11,032 nucleotides of DNA, taken from positions 15,377 to 26,408 of the forward strand of contig MFFV01000027.1 in the NCBI GenBank assembly GCA_001777995.1, in the 5' to 3' direction. The DNA is from Candidatus Falkowbacteria bacterium RIFCSPLOWO2_02_FULL_45_15. Lineage in GTDB: Bacteria; Patescibacteriota; Patescibacteriia; Patescibacteriales; XYC2-FULL-47-12. This document shows positions 1-6,967 of this stretch, piece after piece. A program made the translations under genes and the position numbers. Position 1 is the stretch's first letter; every line of letters starts with the position of its first letter. The notes under the pieces were generated by a model. The model searched no databases, was not told where the DNA came from, and was given only the letters and a program-made list of their open reading frames with translations.

Positions 1-107
1 GCGAACTGTATTGGGTTGCCTAACGTTCTCTCCCGGCCGAACTGAATCGTTTTAACCAAACAAAAACCGTTAAAAAGCAGGCAAGGAATAATGCGTGTCT
101 TAAGCAT
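1..107 (-). CDS. hisF: HisF-like cyclase/ammonia-channel subunit, N-terminus only (runs off left edge)
   Basis: Only the first 35 codons are inside the window. The start ATG (107-105) follows the hisH stop with one base between (TAA T ATG). The peptide opens MLKTRIIPCLLFNGF and continues CLVKTIQFGRERTLGNPIQF. RIIPCL is the first beta strand of the HisF TIM barrel, and GNPIQF matches the usual GDP(I/V)xxA region. Histidine-pathway HisF has RIIPCLDV, with a catalytic Asp (Asp11); here that position is Leu. From family knowledge, HisF copies in surface-glycan loci (hisF2 of Pseudomonas, the Campylobacter jejuni copy beside pseA) also have Leu there and partner HisH to supply ammonia to an amidotransferase. 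I therefore infer an ammonia-delivery role rather than histidine synthesis. The rest of the protein, including the second catalytic Asp, is not visible. Confidence 0.85.
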   Translation of the reverse strand, partial: MLKTRIIPCLLFNGFCLVKTIQFGRERTLGNPIQF

Positions 108-108
108 A

Positions 109-720
109 TTATTTCTGTTCTAAAAAATTGCGTAGCACCCGCAGGCCGCCCGCCTGGCTTTTTTCCGGATGAAATTGGGTGGCAAAAATATTTCCCTGGT
201 GCAGCGCCGCCGCGAACGTTTGCCCATATGTACACATTGCCGAAACAACCGCCGCGTCCGCACAATCAATATGGTAGCTATGCACAAAATAGAAATTATC
301 GTCGACGATGTTGCGAAACAAAACATCCTGATGGTTAACAGAAATATTGTTCCAGCCGATATGCGGTAAACGTAAATTCTTATCGCCGCGCAACTTGATG
401 ACAGAACCCCGCACCCATCCTAAGCCCTCATACTCGCCAAATTCAGTTCCTGTTTGAGCTAAGAGCTGCATGCCCAAACAAATACCAAAAAAAGGCGTTT
501 TGTCCTCCAAAACTTTTCTACGTAACAGCGGTATCAATCCTTGCTTTCGCAAATTTTCCATGCCGTCGCCAAAAGCGCCCACGCCGGGTAAAACTAAATG
601 CGTCGCCCGCTCAATATCTTTTGGCTCACCGGAAACAACCGCTGGCACCCCAATAGACGCAAAGGCTTTACTCACCGAGGCGATATTCCCCATTTTGTAA
701 TCAATAATAACTATCCTCAT
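109..720 (-). CDS. hisH: HisH-type glutamine amidotransferase (ammonia supplier for the sugar amidotransferase)
   Basis: A 203-residue class I glutamine amidotransferase of normal HisH length. It hydrolyses glutamine and passes ammonia to a partner. Visible motifs are the N-terminal strand with IDYKMGN, the oxyanion-loop segment PGVGAFGDGM (45-54), the nucleophile elbow GICLGMQ with Cys81, the HisH-typical PHIGWN (119-124), and FHPEKS with His184 and Glu186, so the Cys-His-Glu triad is complete. It starts at ATG 720-718, 6 nt after the amidotransferase stop, and ends 1 nt before the hisF-like ATG, which suggests translational coupling. No Shine-Dalgarno is seen. The context (pseB, pseC, amidotransferase upstream; no other his gene) points to glycan amidation rather than histidine synthesis. 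The catalytic assignment is secure; the pathway is inferred from neighbours. Confidence 0.93.
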   Translation of the reverse strand: MRIVIIDYKMGNIASVSKAFASIGVPAVVSGEPKDIERATHLVLPGVGAFGDGMENLRKQGLIPLLRRKVLEDKTPFFGICLGMQLLAQTGTEFGEYEGLGWVRGSVIKLRGDKNLRLPHIGWNNISVNHQDVLFRNIVDDNFYFVHSYHIDCADAAVVSAMCTYGQTFAAALHQGNIFATQFHPEKSQAGGLRVLRNFLEQK

Positions 721-726
721 AATATT

Positions 727-1878
727 TTAATGGACTAAAAATTGCTCTGGCATCACTAAATTATCATCAATATCCCTCTTTAAACTTCCGTCTTTGTTTC
801 TCTCAAAAATAATCGGGTTGGCAAATTTATCTACGATAGATAAAAACTCTTTTTTATCCATTCCCGTATATTCCAAGAACTTTTGCAAAGCTATCGACGG
901 TATCTTGCCGTCGTATTTTCTCACTAAGCGGACACCCTCTTCTCTAGTAATAACTCCATTCCTAATATCGGAACAGGCATGGTCAGTCGCCCGGCCGAAT
1001 CCATATTTTACCCACTTTAAATAGTCGTGGATAGACATTGAGTAACAATCTAGATTTTCAAAATTAGTATAAGTTGTTTCCATCGGGCCGTCCTCTTTAA
1101 CGCTAAACCCTAATTTTTGCACTACCGCCAACTGCTCTCTGATTCTCCACTTAAAAAAGTAGCCGAGAAAAAGACCGGTAACTCCTACTCTTTCTAAATC
1201 TGCGTCTGTAGGATAGAAATACATCTCCAAGTCTCTTTTAGTTATGCCTTGCATAAGCATATCTTCCACTCGGTTGCCCAATAAGCCGCCAAACTCCTCC
1301 AGCCATCTCCGGTTTAAAACTTTTGACTTTTTAGCTTCCTCCGGACCCCCAAATTCCAATTCGGAATTTTCCGCCCAAACGATTAGAGGGATATTAAACT
1401 TAACGGCGAAATGAACCGGCACTGTAAAAATGCCCACGTGGTTTGGCCATTCATTGTCTCCTACCCGCTGTAAACTCTCAATGACCATTTTTTTATACAC
1501 CCGATGGTTCTTTTTAAATAAAATGACGTCCGCTCCCATCTTGCTAAGGTTGTCTAAATTTTTCCGGCCTAACTCCGTGGGTATGGTTGGTTCAAAACAA
1601 ACGCACAGCGGCTTAAAACCGTAAACGTCTTTCATCACGTGCACCTGATAAGTAGAATCTTTGCCGCCGCTGACCGGGATTAAGCAGTCATAGCCAGCAT
1701 TACTTTTACTTTTATATTTTTCAATAATTTCTTCAAATTCCTTTTTTCTAACTCCCCAATCAATCCCCTCTCTTTTACTTTCTGCTGAACGGCAGGCATC
1801 GCAAACTCCTTGTTCGTCAAAATAAAGATCCGGCTTAGTATTAGGCATTACGCATTTGGCGCAATATTGAAAATTCAT
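727..1878 (-). CDS. pseA: N-acetyl sugar amidotransferase (PseA/WbpG family)
   Basis: A 383-residue PP-loop ATP-pyrophosphatase. The signature SGGKDS (70-75) binds ATP and activates the substrate carbonyl by adenylation. Two cysteine pairs, Cys6/Cys9 and Cys26/Cys29, form an N-terminal zinc-binding-like knuckle typical of this family. Length and layout fit WbpG (Pseudomonas O-antigen) and PseA (Campylobacter), which turn an N-acetyl group of a sugar into an acetamidino group using ammonia from HisH/HisF. Here it is followed directly by hisH and the hisF-like gene, as in those systems, and preceded by pseC with an 8-nt gap. A pseudaminic acid-type substrate is therefore likely, but a different diamino sugar or uronic acid is possible. 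The start ATG gives the full Cys-pair domain; no Shine-Dalgarno precedes it. Confidence 0.92.
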   Translation of the reverse strand: MNFQYCAKCVMPNTKPDLYFDEQGVCDACRSAESKREGIDWGVRKKEFEEIIEKYKSKSNAGYDCLIPVSGGKDSTYQVHVMKDVYGFKPLCVCFEPTIPTELGRKNLDNLSKMGADVILFKKNHRVYKKMVIESLQRVGDNEWPNHVGIFTVPVHFAVKFNIPLIVWAENSELEFGGPEEAKKSKVLNRRWLEEFGGLLGNRVEDMLMQGITKRDLEMYFYPTDADLERVGVTGLFLGYFFKWRIREQLAVVQKLGFSVKEDGPMETTYTNFENLDCYSMSIHDYLKWVKYGFGRATDHACSDIRNGVITREEGVRLVRKYDGKIPSIALQKFLEYTGMDKKEFLSIVDKFANPIIFERNKDGSLKRDIDDNLVMPEQFLVH

Positions 1879-1886
1879 AGTGTTTA

Positions 1887-2999
1887 TTATTTAAAAATTT
1901 TAAAATCTTTAATTACTTTAGCTATCTGCTTTACGTCAGCTCGCGTTAACTGAACATAGCAGGGAATGGTAATGCAGCTTTTTTGATATTCTTCAGTATT
2001 TTTTAATTTTAAACTTTTATAACCATTTTTTTGATAAAAGGGATGGGAGTATACCGCGGGATAATGAAAATTAACGCCAATGCCTTGCTGTTTTAAATAT
2101 GCCGCCAGCTTATCACGCGCCTGCGGCTCTCTGACGCGAATAACGTACAAATGCCAAGCGGAGTAATTACCAACTATTTCTTTCGACAGAATAATTTCTT
2201 TTACACTGCCTAATTCGTCATTATACCAAGCAGCTACTTGGTGTCTTTGGCTGATAAATAAATTTAATCTCTTTAACTGTGAAATCCCCAGCGCCGCCTG
2301 AATGTCGGTCAAACGATAATTATAACCCAATGCCGTCATCACATTCTTGCCGTGCGCATCTTTGTGGATGCCATGGTTGCGCAACGACAGCAGCTTCTGG
2401 TAGTAATGTTTGCTGTTAGTGAGAATGGCGCCGCCCTCTCCGGTGGTGATTGATTTAACCGGATGAAAGCTGAAAATAGTCAGGTCAGAAAATTTGCAAC
2501 TGCCAATTTTAGTATTTTTATATTTTGCTCCCAACGCGTGACAAGCGTCTTCAATAACGAGTAGCCTATGCTTTTTTGCGATTTTTTTAATGCGCGCCAA
2601 CTCGCACGGCTGGCCGGCAAAGTGCACCGGCACAATCGCTTTGGTTCGCTTACTAATCAGCCGTTCAATTTTACTTTCGTCGATGTTATAGGTGTCGTTT
2701 CTAATATCACAAAAAATGGGCTTAGCGCCTACCACCAACAACATATTGGCAGTAGCCACAAAAGTATTAGCCGTTGTGATGGCCTCATCGCCGTGCTTTA
2801 AACCAGCTGCTAAATAAGCAAGGTGAAGGGCAGAGGTGCCATTAGTGCACGCCACCGCATACTTGGCGCCGCAATATTTTGCTAAAGCCTGTTCAAATTC
2901 TAAAACTTTAGGTCCCTGCGTTAGCCAATCTGATTGTAATATTTTATCTACTGCTTTCCTGTCAGCTGCATCTATTATTTGATGACCGTAAGGAATCAT
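1887..2999 (-). CDS. pseC: UDP-4-amino-4,6-dideoxy-L-AltNAc aminotransferase (PseC-type, PLP-dependent)
   Basis: A 370-residue DegT/DnrJ/EryC1-family aminotransferase. PseC moves an amino group from glutamate to C4 of the UDP-4-keto sugar made by PseB. The start chosen is ATG 2999-2997 (MIPYGHQ), 11 nt after the pseB stop. An upstream in-frame ATG at 3071 would add 24 residues unlike the family and overlap pseB by about 60 nt, so it is unlikely. Visible are SDWLTQGP near the N-terminus, the phosphate-binding CTNGTSALH, the EDACHALGA segment whose Asp151 should contact the pyridine nitrogen, and SFHPVKSITTGEGG with the Schiff-base Lys182. SFHPVK plus ITTGEGG is strongly PseC-like. Length is close to the usual 370-390. 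No Shine-Dalgarno is seen; coupling to pseB is likely. Confidence 0.93.
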   Translation of the reverse strand: MIPYGHQIIDAADRKAVDKILQSDWLTQGPKVLEFEQALAKYCGAKYAVACTNGTSALHLAYLAAGLKHGDEAITTANTFVATANMLLVVGAKPIFCDIRNDTYNIDESKIERLISKRTKAIVPVHFAGQPCELARIKKIAKKHRLLVIEDACHALGAKYKNTKIGSCKFSDLTIFSFHPVKSITTGEGGAILTNSKHYYQKLLSLRNHGIHKDAHGKNVMTALGYNYRLTDIQAALGISQLKRLNLFISQRHQVAAWYNDELGSVKEIILSKEIVGNYSAWHLYVIRVREPQARDKLAAYLKQQGIGVNFHYPAVYSHPFYQKNGYKSLKLKNTEEYQKSCITIPCYVQLTRADVKQIAKVIKDFKIFK

Positions 3000-3010
3000 A
3001 AAAATATAAT

Positions 3011-4018
3011 TTAGGCTTGCAAAAATTTTGATTGCCGCAGCCATTCCCGCAACTGCTCTGGCGTCAGCCACTTTTGATTAGTATCGCTGGCAAAGAAAAA
3101 ACCTACTGGCAGTTTACTACCAAATTGCCAATATTTTTTAAAAATTTCTATATCTAAAATATTGTATTCTGGCAATACAACAAAGTAGTCGTTGCAAGAA
3201 ACAGTATGTTTTGCCTCTTCAGTTGTTAGTAGGATTTCGTGCATCTTTTCTCCTGGTCTGGCTCCAATTACTTCTCTTGATGCCTCGGGAGCTACCGTAG
3301 TAAATAAATCGACTAATTTCATGCTAGCGGCTTTAGGAATAAATATTTCTCCTCCTTCCATGTTGTCTAAAGCAAACAATACCAAAGCAAAACTTTGTTC
3401 TAAAGTTAACCAAAATCTAGTCATTCGTTCATCGGTGATAAAAACCTTCTTTAAATTACCGTCTTTGAGAAGCAAATCAATGACACTGCCACGGCTGCCA
3501 AGCACATTGCCATAACGCACGCAACTGAATTTAGTCCGTCCACCAGTATAAGAATTGCCGCTGACAAATAGTTTCTCCGCACAAAGCTTGGTTGAGCCAT
3601 AAAGGTTAATTGGCTGAACGGCTTTGTCAGTTGAAATTAATAACACTTTCTTTACGTTTTGGTCAATCGCGGCGTTAATTACATTTTGACTGCCTAAAAT
3701 ATTGGTTTTAACTGCTTCAAAAGGATTGTATTCTAAAGTTGGTACTTGCTTTAAAGCAGCAGCATGAATAACAATATCAACACCGCTGAAAGCTCTTTGT
3801 AGACGTTGCAGATCCCGAACATCTCCTAGAAAAAATCTTAAACGATGTCGATGGTCATTCATTTCTCTTTGCATTTGTAATTGTTTGAATTCGTCTCGGC
3901 TAAAAATAATTATCTTTTTTGTCTCCGAATGTACGAGTAAATATTTAACGAAATTTCTGCCAAAAGATCCAGTACCGCCGGTAATTAAAATGGTTTTGTC
4001 TTTTAAAATTTCAATCAT
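3011..4018 (-). CDS. pseB: UDP-GlcNAc 4,6-dehydratase (inverting), PseB/FlaA1 type
   Basis: A 335-residue short-chain dehydrogenase/reductase matching the length of PseB/FlaA1 (about 330). It makes UDP-2-acetamido-2,6-dideoxy-L-arabino-4-hexulose from UDP-GlcNAc, the first step of pseudaminic acid synthesis. Seen in order: the Rossmann loop TGGTGSFG near residue 14, GDVRD, HAAALKQVP, the active-site block STDKAVQPINLYGSTK with the Asp-Lys...Tyr arrangement of this family, RYGNVLGSRGSV, MTRFWLT and GARPGEKMHE. The soluble form is indicated: there is no membrane region as in the large WbpM-type dehydratases. Its ATG overlaps the end of the sulfotransferase gene by 8 nt (ATGATTGA), a classic coupling arrangement. 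pseC follows 11 nt later, so substrate and product enzymes are adjacent. Confidence 0.95.
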   Translation of the reverse strand: MIEILKDKTILITGGTGSFGRNFVKYLLVHSETKKIIIFSRDEFKQLQMQREMNDHRHRLRFFLGDVRDLQRLQRAFSGVDIVIHAAALKQVPTLEYNPFEAVKTNILGSQNVINAAIDQNVKKVLLISTDKAVQPINLYGSTKLCAEKLFVSGNSYTGGRTKFSCVRYGNVLGSRGSVIDLLLKDGNLKKVFITDERMTRFWLTLEQSFALVLFALDNMEGGEIFIPKAASMKLVDLFTTVAPEASREVIGARPGEKMHEILLTTEEAKHTVSCNDYFVVLPEYNILDIEIFKKYWQFGSKLPVGFFFASDTNQKWLTPEQLREWLRQSKFLQA

Positions 4019-4991
4019 ATTTTTTATTTTTAATATATTGTGTTTCTATTTTTAATAAATGGTTAAAACATTCGGGAGAGGCGATCGCTTTGATTTCTTT
4101 TATTTTTTCCTCTTTTAAATTATTGTATTCCTTATTGGGCAGCTTTTCTGCTTTAATAATTTTACTCATCTCCGGCAACACCTCTCTCTTTAAAAATTTA
4201 GATATTTTATCAATTACTTCGTGGGGATTAACCAGAATGTCTTCGTAGCGAACAAATAAAAATTTTTTTTTATTTAGAAGAGATAAACTTTTATAAGTTG
4301 ACTGATAATCGGCCAATAATCTGGCTATTGCCAAAATAATATTATCTATTAACTGCTTATTATTTTTGCTCCTCTGGTAAACTAAGGTATACCAGGGAAT
4401 AGAATTATTGCCTTGTCTTAATAAAATAGCCAGCGGCCAAAGAGTTTTTTTAAATTTCTTTTTATAAGATAAATACCAAACATAATGAGAATATACTAAA
4501 TCTAGCGGGCTTCTTTGGATACTGACGACTTTAATTCGGGGAAAAGTTTTTAAATATATTGAAATGGCGGGCATAATTTCATGCACGATAAAGGGGTTGT
4601 AGGGTCTGGCTTGATAAAACTGCCGCAGAATGACTTTTGTGTCTTTGATGGCGCTCCTTTTTAAATATTGTTTATACCGGGGATTGTTGAAAATGGCCGA
4701 TTTGTCTAACTTCCGATGATTAAAGTTTCTGCCGATTAACATTTTATAGCCATTAATATCAACCTCCGCGCGCAAAAGCTCGCGCGCCGCTTTGTTGGCA
4801 ATAAGGTTAAACTTTTCTAAGTAAGGAATTTGCTCAAGCAGTTCACAATATTGCGTCGGCTCTATTCCCTTGAAACCATGCAAAATATTAGCTAATAAAA
4901 ATTTTCCGGCGCGAGAAATACCTTCCACTAAAAGGAGGTCGTTTATCAAGTACGGCCGTTCGCCGACAATAGTTGTTTTTATTTTACTCAT
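4011..4991 (-). CDS. Sulfotransferase-like protein, probable glycan sulfotransferase
   Basis: A 326-residue protein with the pattern of a PAPS-dependent sulfotransferase. The 5'-phosphosulfate loop candidate is GISRAGKFLL (24-33), the counterpart of G-x-PRSGT-x-LL, but with Ala-Gly-Lys in place of Ser-Gly-Thr. The 3'-phosphate site is visible at IQRSPLDLVYSHY, with Arg160 and Ser168 eight residues apart as in the family. A C-terminal FVRYEDILVNP (247-256) matches the conserved RYEDL segment. The protein is rich in Lys, Ile and Asn, and the gene looks more AT-rich than its neighbours. It starts 46 nt after the HTH gene stop and overlaps pseB by 8 nt. I infer sulfation of a glycan made by this operon; protein sulfation or a non-PAPS role cannot be excluded. 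No signal peptide or membrane helix is evident. Confidence 0.75.
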   Translation of the reverse strand: MSKIKTTIVGERPYLINDLLLVEGISRAGKFLLANILHGFKGIEPTQYCELLEQIPYLEKFNLIANKAARELLRAEVDINGYKMLIGRNFNHRKLDKSAIFNNPRYKQYLKRSAIKDTKVILRQFYQARPYNPFIVHEIMPAISIYLKTFPRIKVVSIQRSPLDLVYSHYVWYLSYKKKFKKTLWPLAILLRQGNNSIPWYTLVYQRSKNNKQLIDNIILAIARLLADYQSTYKSLSLLNKKKFLFVRYEDILVNPHEVIDKISKFLKREVLPEMSKIIKAEKLPNKEYNNLKEEKIKEIKAIASPECFNHLLKIETQYIKNKKYD

Positions 4992-5037
4992 ATACTACGG
5001 TAAAATTTAGGCGATTAATTTCTATTCATTTGCTTAT

Positions 5038-5286
5038 CTACCATCTATTAATTCTATTCACTACTTTATTTTTCAAACTCAAATACGAATGAATAGCTCT
5101 TTTTTCCGCCGCCGGAGAAACTAAACGCAAAATTTCTTTGCCTAAAATGCGGTATTGCCCGCCTACCTTATTGGCTTTAAGCAATCCTTTTTTTAAGAGG
5201 CGCTTAAGAGTGCTTTTACTGACCTTTAATAACTCCTGCGTTTCGGCGGTAGTATAGACTGCGTTGCGTTGTATTTCTTCGTTCAT
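5038..5286 (-). CDS. Small MerR/excisionase-like helix-turn-helix DNA-binding protein
   Basis: An 82-residue protein whose first 55 residues fit the HTH_17/excisionase-like winged HTH: YTTAETQELLKVSKSTLKRL (11-30) gives the two helices, then KKGLLKANKVGGQYRI forms the wing, with the usual GxxxYR-type pattern. The remaining 27 residues are basic and lack a recognised effector domain, so it is not a full MerR sensor. It is the first gene behind a near-consensus promoter. Repeated TTGATA/TTGACA motifs overlap that promoter, so autoregulation and control of the divergent capsule gene are plausible but inferred. No integrase or phage gene is nearby, which argues against a true excisionase. The stop is TAG. 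A weak AAGAG precedes the ATG by 8 nt. Confidence 0.8.
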   Translation of the reverse strand: MNEEIQRNAVYTTAETQELLKVSKSTLKRLLKKGLLKANKVGGQYRILGKEILRLVSPAAEKRAIHSYLSLKNKVVNRINRW

Positions 5287-5315
5287 AATTTTAACTCTTA
5301 ATCCATGCTATTTCT

Positions 5316-5344
5316 AGTATATCAAAGGTATCAATGGGTGTCAA
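5316..5344 (-). promoter_or_regulatory. Sigma70 promoter of the HTH-sulfotransferase-pse operon
   Basis: On the minus strand the -35 box TTGACA (5344-5339) is a perfect match. A 17-nt spacer separates it from the -10 box TATACT (5321-5316), which matches TATAAT at five of six positions. Transcription would begin near 5309, giving a leader of about 23 nt before the HTH gene ATG. No other strong promoter was seen before pseB, so it may drive the whole left block. Confidence 0.75.
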
Positions 5345-5359
5345 TAAGTGCCATTGACG
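5320..5359. promoter_or_regulatory. Clustered TTGA(T/C)A repeats, candidate operator
   Basis: On the minus strand there are three direct copies: TTGACA (5344-5339, also the -35 box), TTGATA (5334-5329) and TTGATA (5325-5320, touching the -10 box). They are spaced 10 and 9 nt, about one helical turn. A fourth copy, TTGACG, lies in the opposite direction at 5354-5359. A perfect 7-bp inverted repeat, TCAATGG (5331-5337) and CCATTGA (5351-5357), spans the centre. Small excisionase/MerR-like proteins often bind short repeats, and the HTH gene is next door; the link is inference. Confidence 0.45.
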
Positions 5360-5382
5360 TATTTGAGCGCATATATTAACAT
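5354..5382 (+). promoter_or_regulatory. Possible sigma70 promoter for the capsule-type glycosyltransferase gene
   Basis: TTGACG (5354-5359) is followed after 17 nt by TAACAT (5377-5382), a four-of-six -10 match. The start point would be about 27 nt before the ATG at 5416. A better -10-like TATATT lies at 5372 but only 12 nt from the -35, so the exact site is uncertain. It sits back to back with the promoter of the left operon. Confidence 0.4.
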
Positions 5383-5415
5383 AAAAACATAGTTACTATT
5401 CCGTAAGCAAAAATT

Positions 5416-6918
5416 ATGAAAATTTGCTTTATATTGCAAAGAAGGTTCGCCTATGTAGGCCATAAAATGGCCTTGATTTTCAAAGAAAAATACGGCATCA
5501 ATGAATTTTGCGGTTATGTTTATACTCGTGCCAGCTTTGAATTCCTAAAAAAACAGACTGACATCAATTATACCTCGCTCCTGCTGGACGAAGAAATCCA
5601 CAAATCTTATAAAAATGAGCCGCTTGATCTTGATTATATCGCCTGGCTGGAACGAGAGTATGGCCTGCCTAACCTCTGGCCTTACATCGCCGTTGACCGC
5701 GTTGTGATGTACAATATGCTGGCGCGCGAGTATCCGTACGATACGCCTCCTTACACGCATGAAGAGATGATGAGGATCCTGCAGGTAAAAGCAAAGGCGA
5801 TTATTAATTTTTTGGAAACAGCTAGGCCGGATGTTATTTTTTTTACGGTGGTGGGCGGCATCGGCGCTATGCTGCTTTATCATATCGCTAAAAAGAAAAA
5901 CATTAAAGTCTTTATTATCGCCCTGACCAGAATAAATCGCTTGCACAGCTTATCTATAAGTTATAAAAAACTTAGCTATGCGGAAAACTTATTTAACGAT
6001 TTGATGCTGGATAACAAAGAAAGTAAAAAAATAAAAGAAGCTGAACAATATCTAAATGAATTCAGGCATAAAGATACCAGCCCTCTATATGCCTCACTAC
6101 AAAATCAAAACCGGCTGTATCGTCTCCGTCCGTTAAAATGGCTGTCGCCAAAAAATTTATGGGGTTCTTGCCGGTGGTTTACAATACTTTGCTATCGTTA
6201 TTTTGCCGGCCGGCAGGATGGCTACTGTGACGAAAAACCACTAGGTTACCTCATTGATAGGATAAGACGTAAAACCAGAACATTAATAGGCTTTAAACAC
6301 CTCTATGATAAAATTGACTTTAACGAAGATTTTGCCTTCTTTGCCTTGCACTATGAACCGGAAATAGCCACCCTGCTCTTCGCCCCTTTTTGGTCAGACC
6401 AAATTAATTTAATTAAGCAAGTTGCCAAATCCCTGCCTTTGCATTTTAAATTATACGTCAAAGAGCATCCGGCTATGGTAGGCTACCGGCCACACGCTTA
6501 CTATCGAGAACTGAAAAAAATACCCAATGTTAAGCTCCTAGACCCTGATGTCAGCTCTTTCCAAACTATCCGCCAAAGCAAATTGATTGCTACCATTACC
6601 AGCACGGCCGGCTGGGAGGCGGTGCTGTTAAAAAAGCCGGTTATTACTTTTGGCGACACCTTTTATAATAAACTGTCTACGGTGATAAAATGTGAAAAAA
6701 TAGACGAGCTCCCAATAATAGTTAAAAAACAATTAGCCAATTTTAAATATAATGAGCAAGAGTTAGTAAATTTTATCGGCGCCATTATGGAAGAATCTGC
6801 TGATGTGGGCTTAAATGAAATTTGGGAGGTTGGCGTAGAGCCAGCTGCCGAAAAAGTAAGATTAACAAGGCTGGTTGATTTAATGGCTAAAAAATTAAAT
6901 CTACCGTTATTAACATAA
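5416..6918 (+). CDS. Capsule-polysaccharide-biosynthesis-type glycosyltransferase
   Basis: A 500-residue protein that resembles the capsule polysaccharide synthesis family (KpsC/KpsS/LipB-like, GT-B fold) in its C-terminal half. Seen in order: an N-terminal Rossmann-like strand MKICFILQRR, a second strand PDVIFFTVVGGIG (138-150), FALHYEPE (309-316) with a following DQ, LYVKEHP (346-352), and TSTAGWEAVLLKKPVITFG (395-413), where the HP and GWEA pieces are the family's conserved active-site region. It probably transfers a sugar onto a cell-surface glycan from the cytoplasmic side; donor and acceptor cannot be read from sequence. No transmembrane helix or signal peptide is evident. The ATG at 5416 has no Shine-Dalgarno. 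gmd follows 49 nt downstream on the same strand. The N-terminal 300 residues are not recognised beyond fold-like features. Confidence 0.75.
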   Translation: MKICFILQRRFAYVGHKMALIFKEKYGINEFCGYVYTRASFEFLKKQTDINYTSLLLDEEIHKSYKNEPLDLDYIAWLEREYGLPNLWPYIAVDRVVMYNMLAREYPYDTPPYTHEEMMRILQVKAKAIINFLETARPDVIFFTVVGGIGAMLLYHIAKKKNIKVFIIALTRINRLHSLSISYKKLSYAENLFNDLMLDNKESKKIKEAEQYLNEFRHKDTSPLYASLQNQNRLYRLRPLKWLSPKNLWGSCRWFTILCYRYFAGRQDGYCDEKPLGYLIDRIRRKTRTLIGFKHLYDKIDFNEDFAFFALHYEPEIATLLFAPFWSDQINLIKQVAKSLPLHFKLYVKEHPAMVGYRPHAYYRELKKIPNVKLLDPDVSSFQTIRQSKLIATITSTAGWEAVLLKKPVITFGDTFYNKLSTVIKCEKIDELPIIVKKQLANFKYNEQELVNFIGAIMEESADVGLNEIWEVGVEPAAEKVRLTRLVDLMAKKLNLPLLT

Positions 6919-6967
6919 TTACGCTCAATCAATAATAGGCGCAAGGGGGCGAGCGTTTGTAATCTAT

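Noticed and set aside
1..720. hisH and hisF as part of a histidine biosynthesis operon.
   Set aside because: No other his gene is adjacent, the HisF-like N-terminus lacks the catalytic Asp, and the upstream partner is a sugar amidotransferase.
1887..3071. A longer pseC reading starting at 3071 (24 extra residues).
   Set aside because: The extra residues do not resemble the family and overlap pseB by about 60 nt; MIPYGHQ at 2999 is the natural start.
4768..4787. GC-only inverted repeat GCGCGC with an 8-nt loop inside the AT-rich sulfotransferase gene.
   Set aside because: It is in coding sequence (Arg-Glu-Leu-Leu-Arg-Ala), has no T-tract, and can arise from codon choice.
5038..5286. HTH protein as a phage or integrative-element excisionase, implying a mobile element.
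   Set aside because: No integrase, attachment-site repeat or other mobile gene is in the window; a local regulator is the simpler reading.
5545..5946. Long minus-strand frame inside the capsule-type gene.
   Set aside because: Shadow of the plus-strand gene; its His- and Arg-rich product has no recognisable domain.
6921..6956. Inverted repeat ACGCTC / GAGCGT between the capsule-type gene and gmd as a terminator or leader element.
   Set aside because: Only 6 bp with a 24-nt loop and no T-run; too weak to call.
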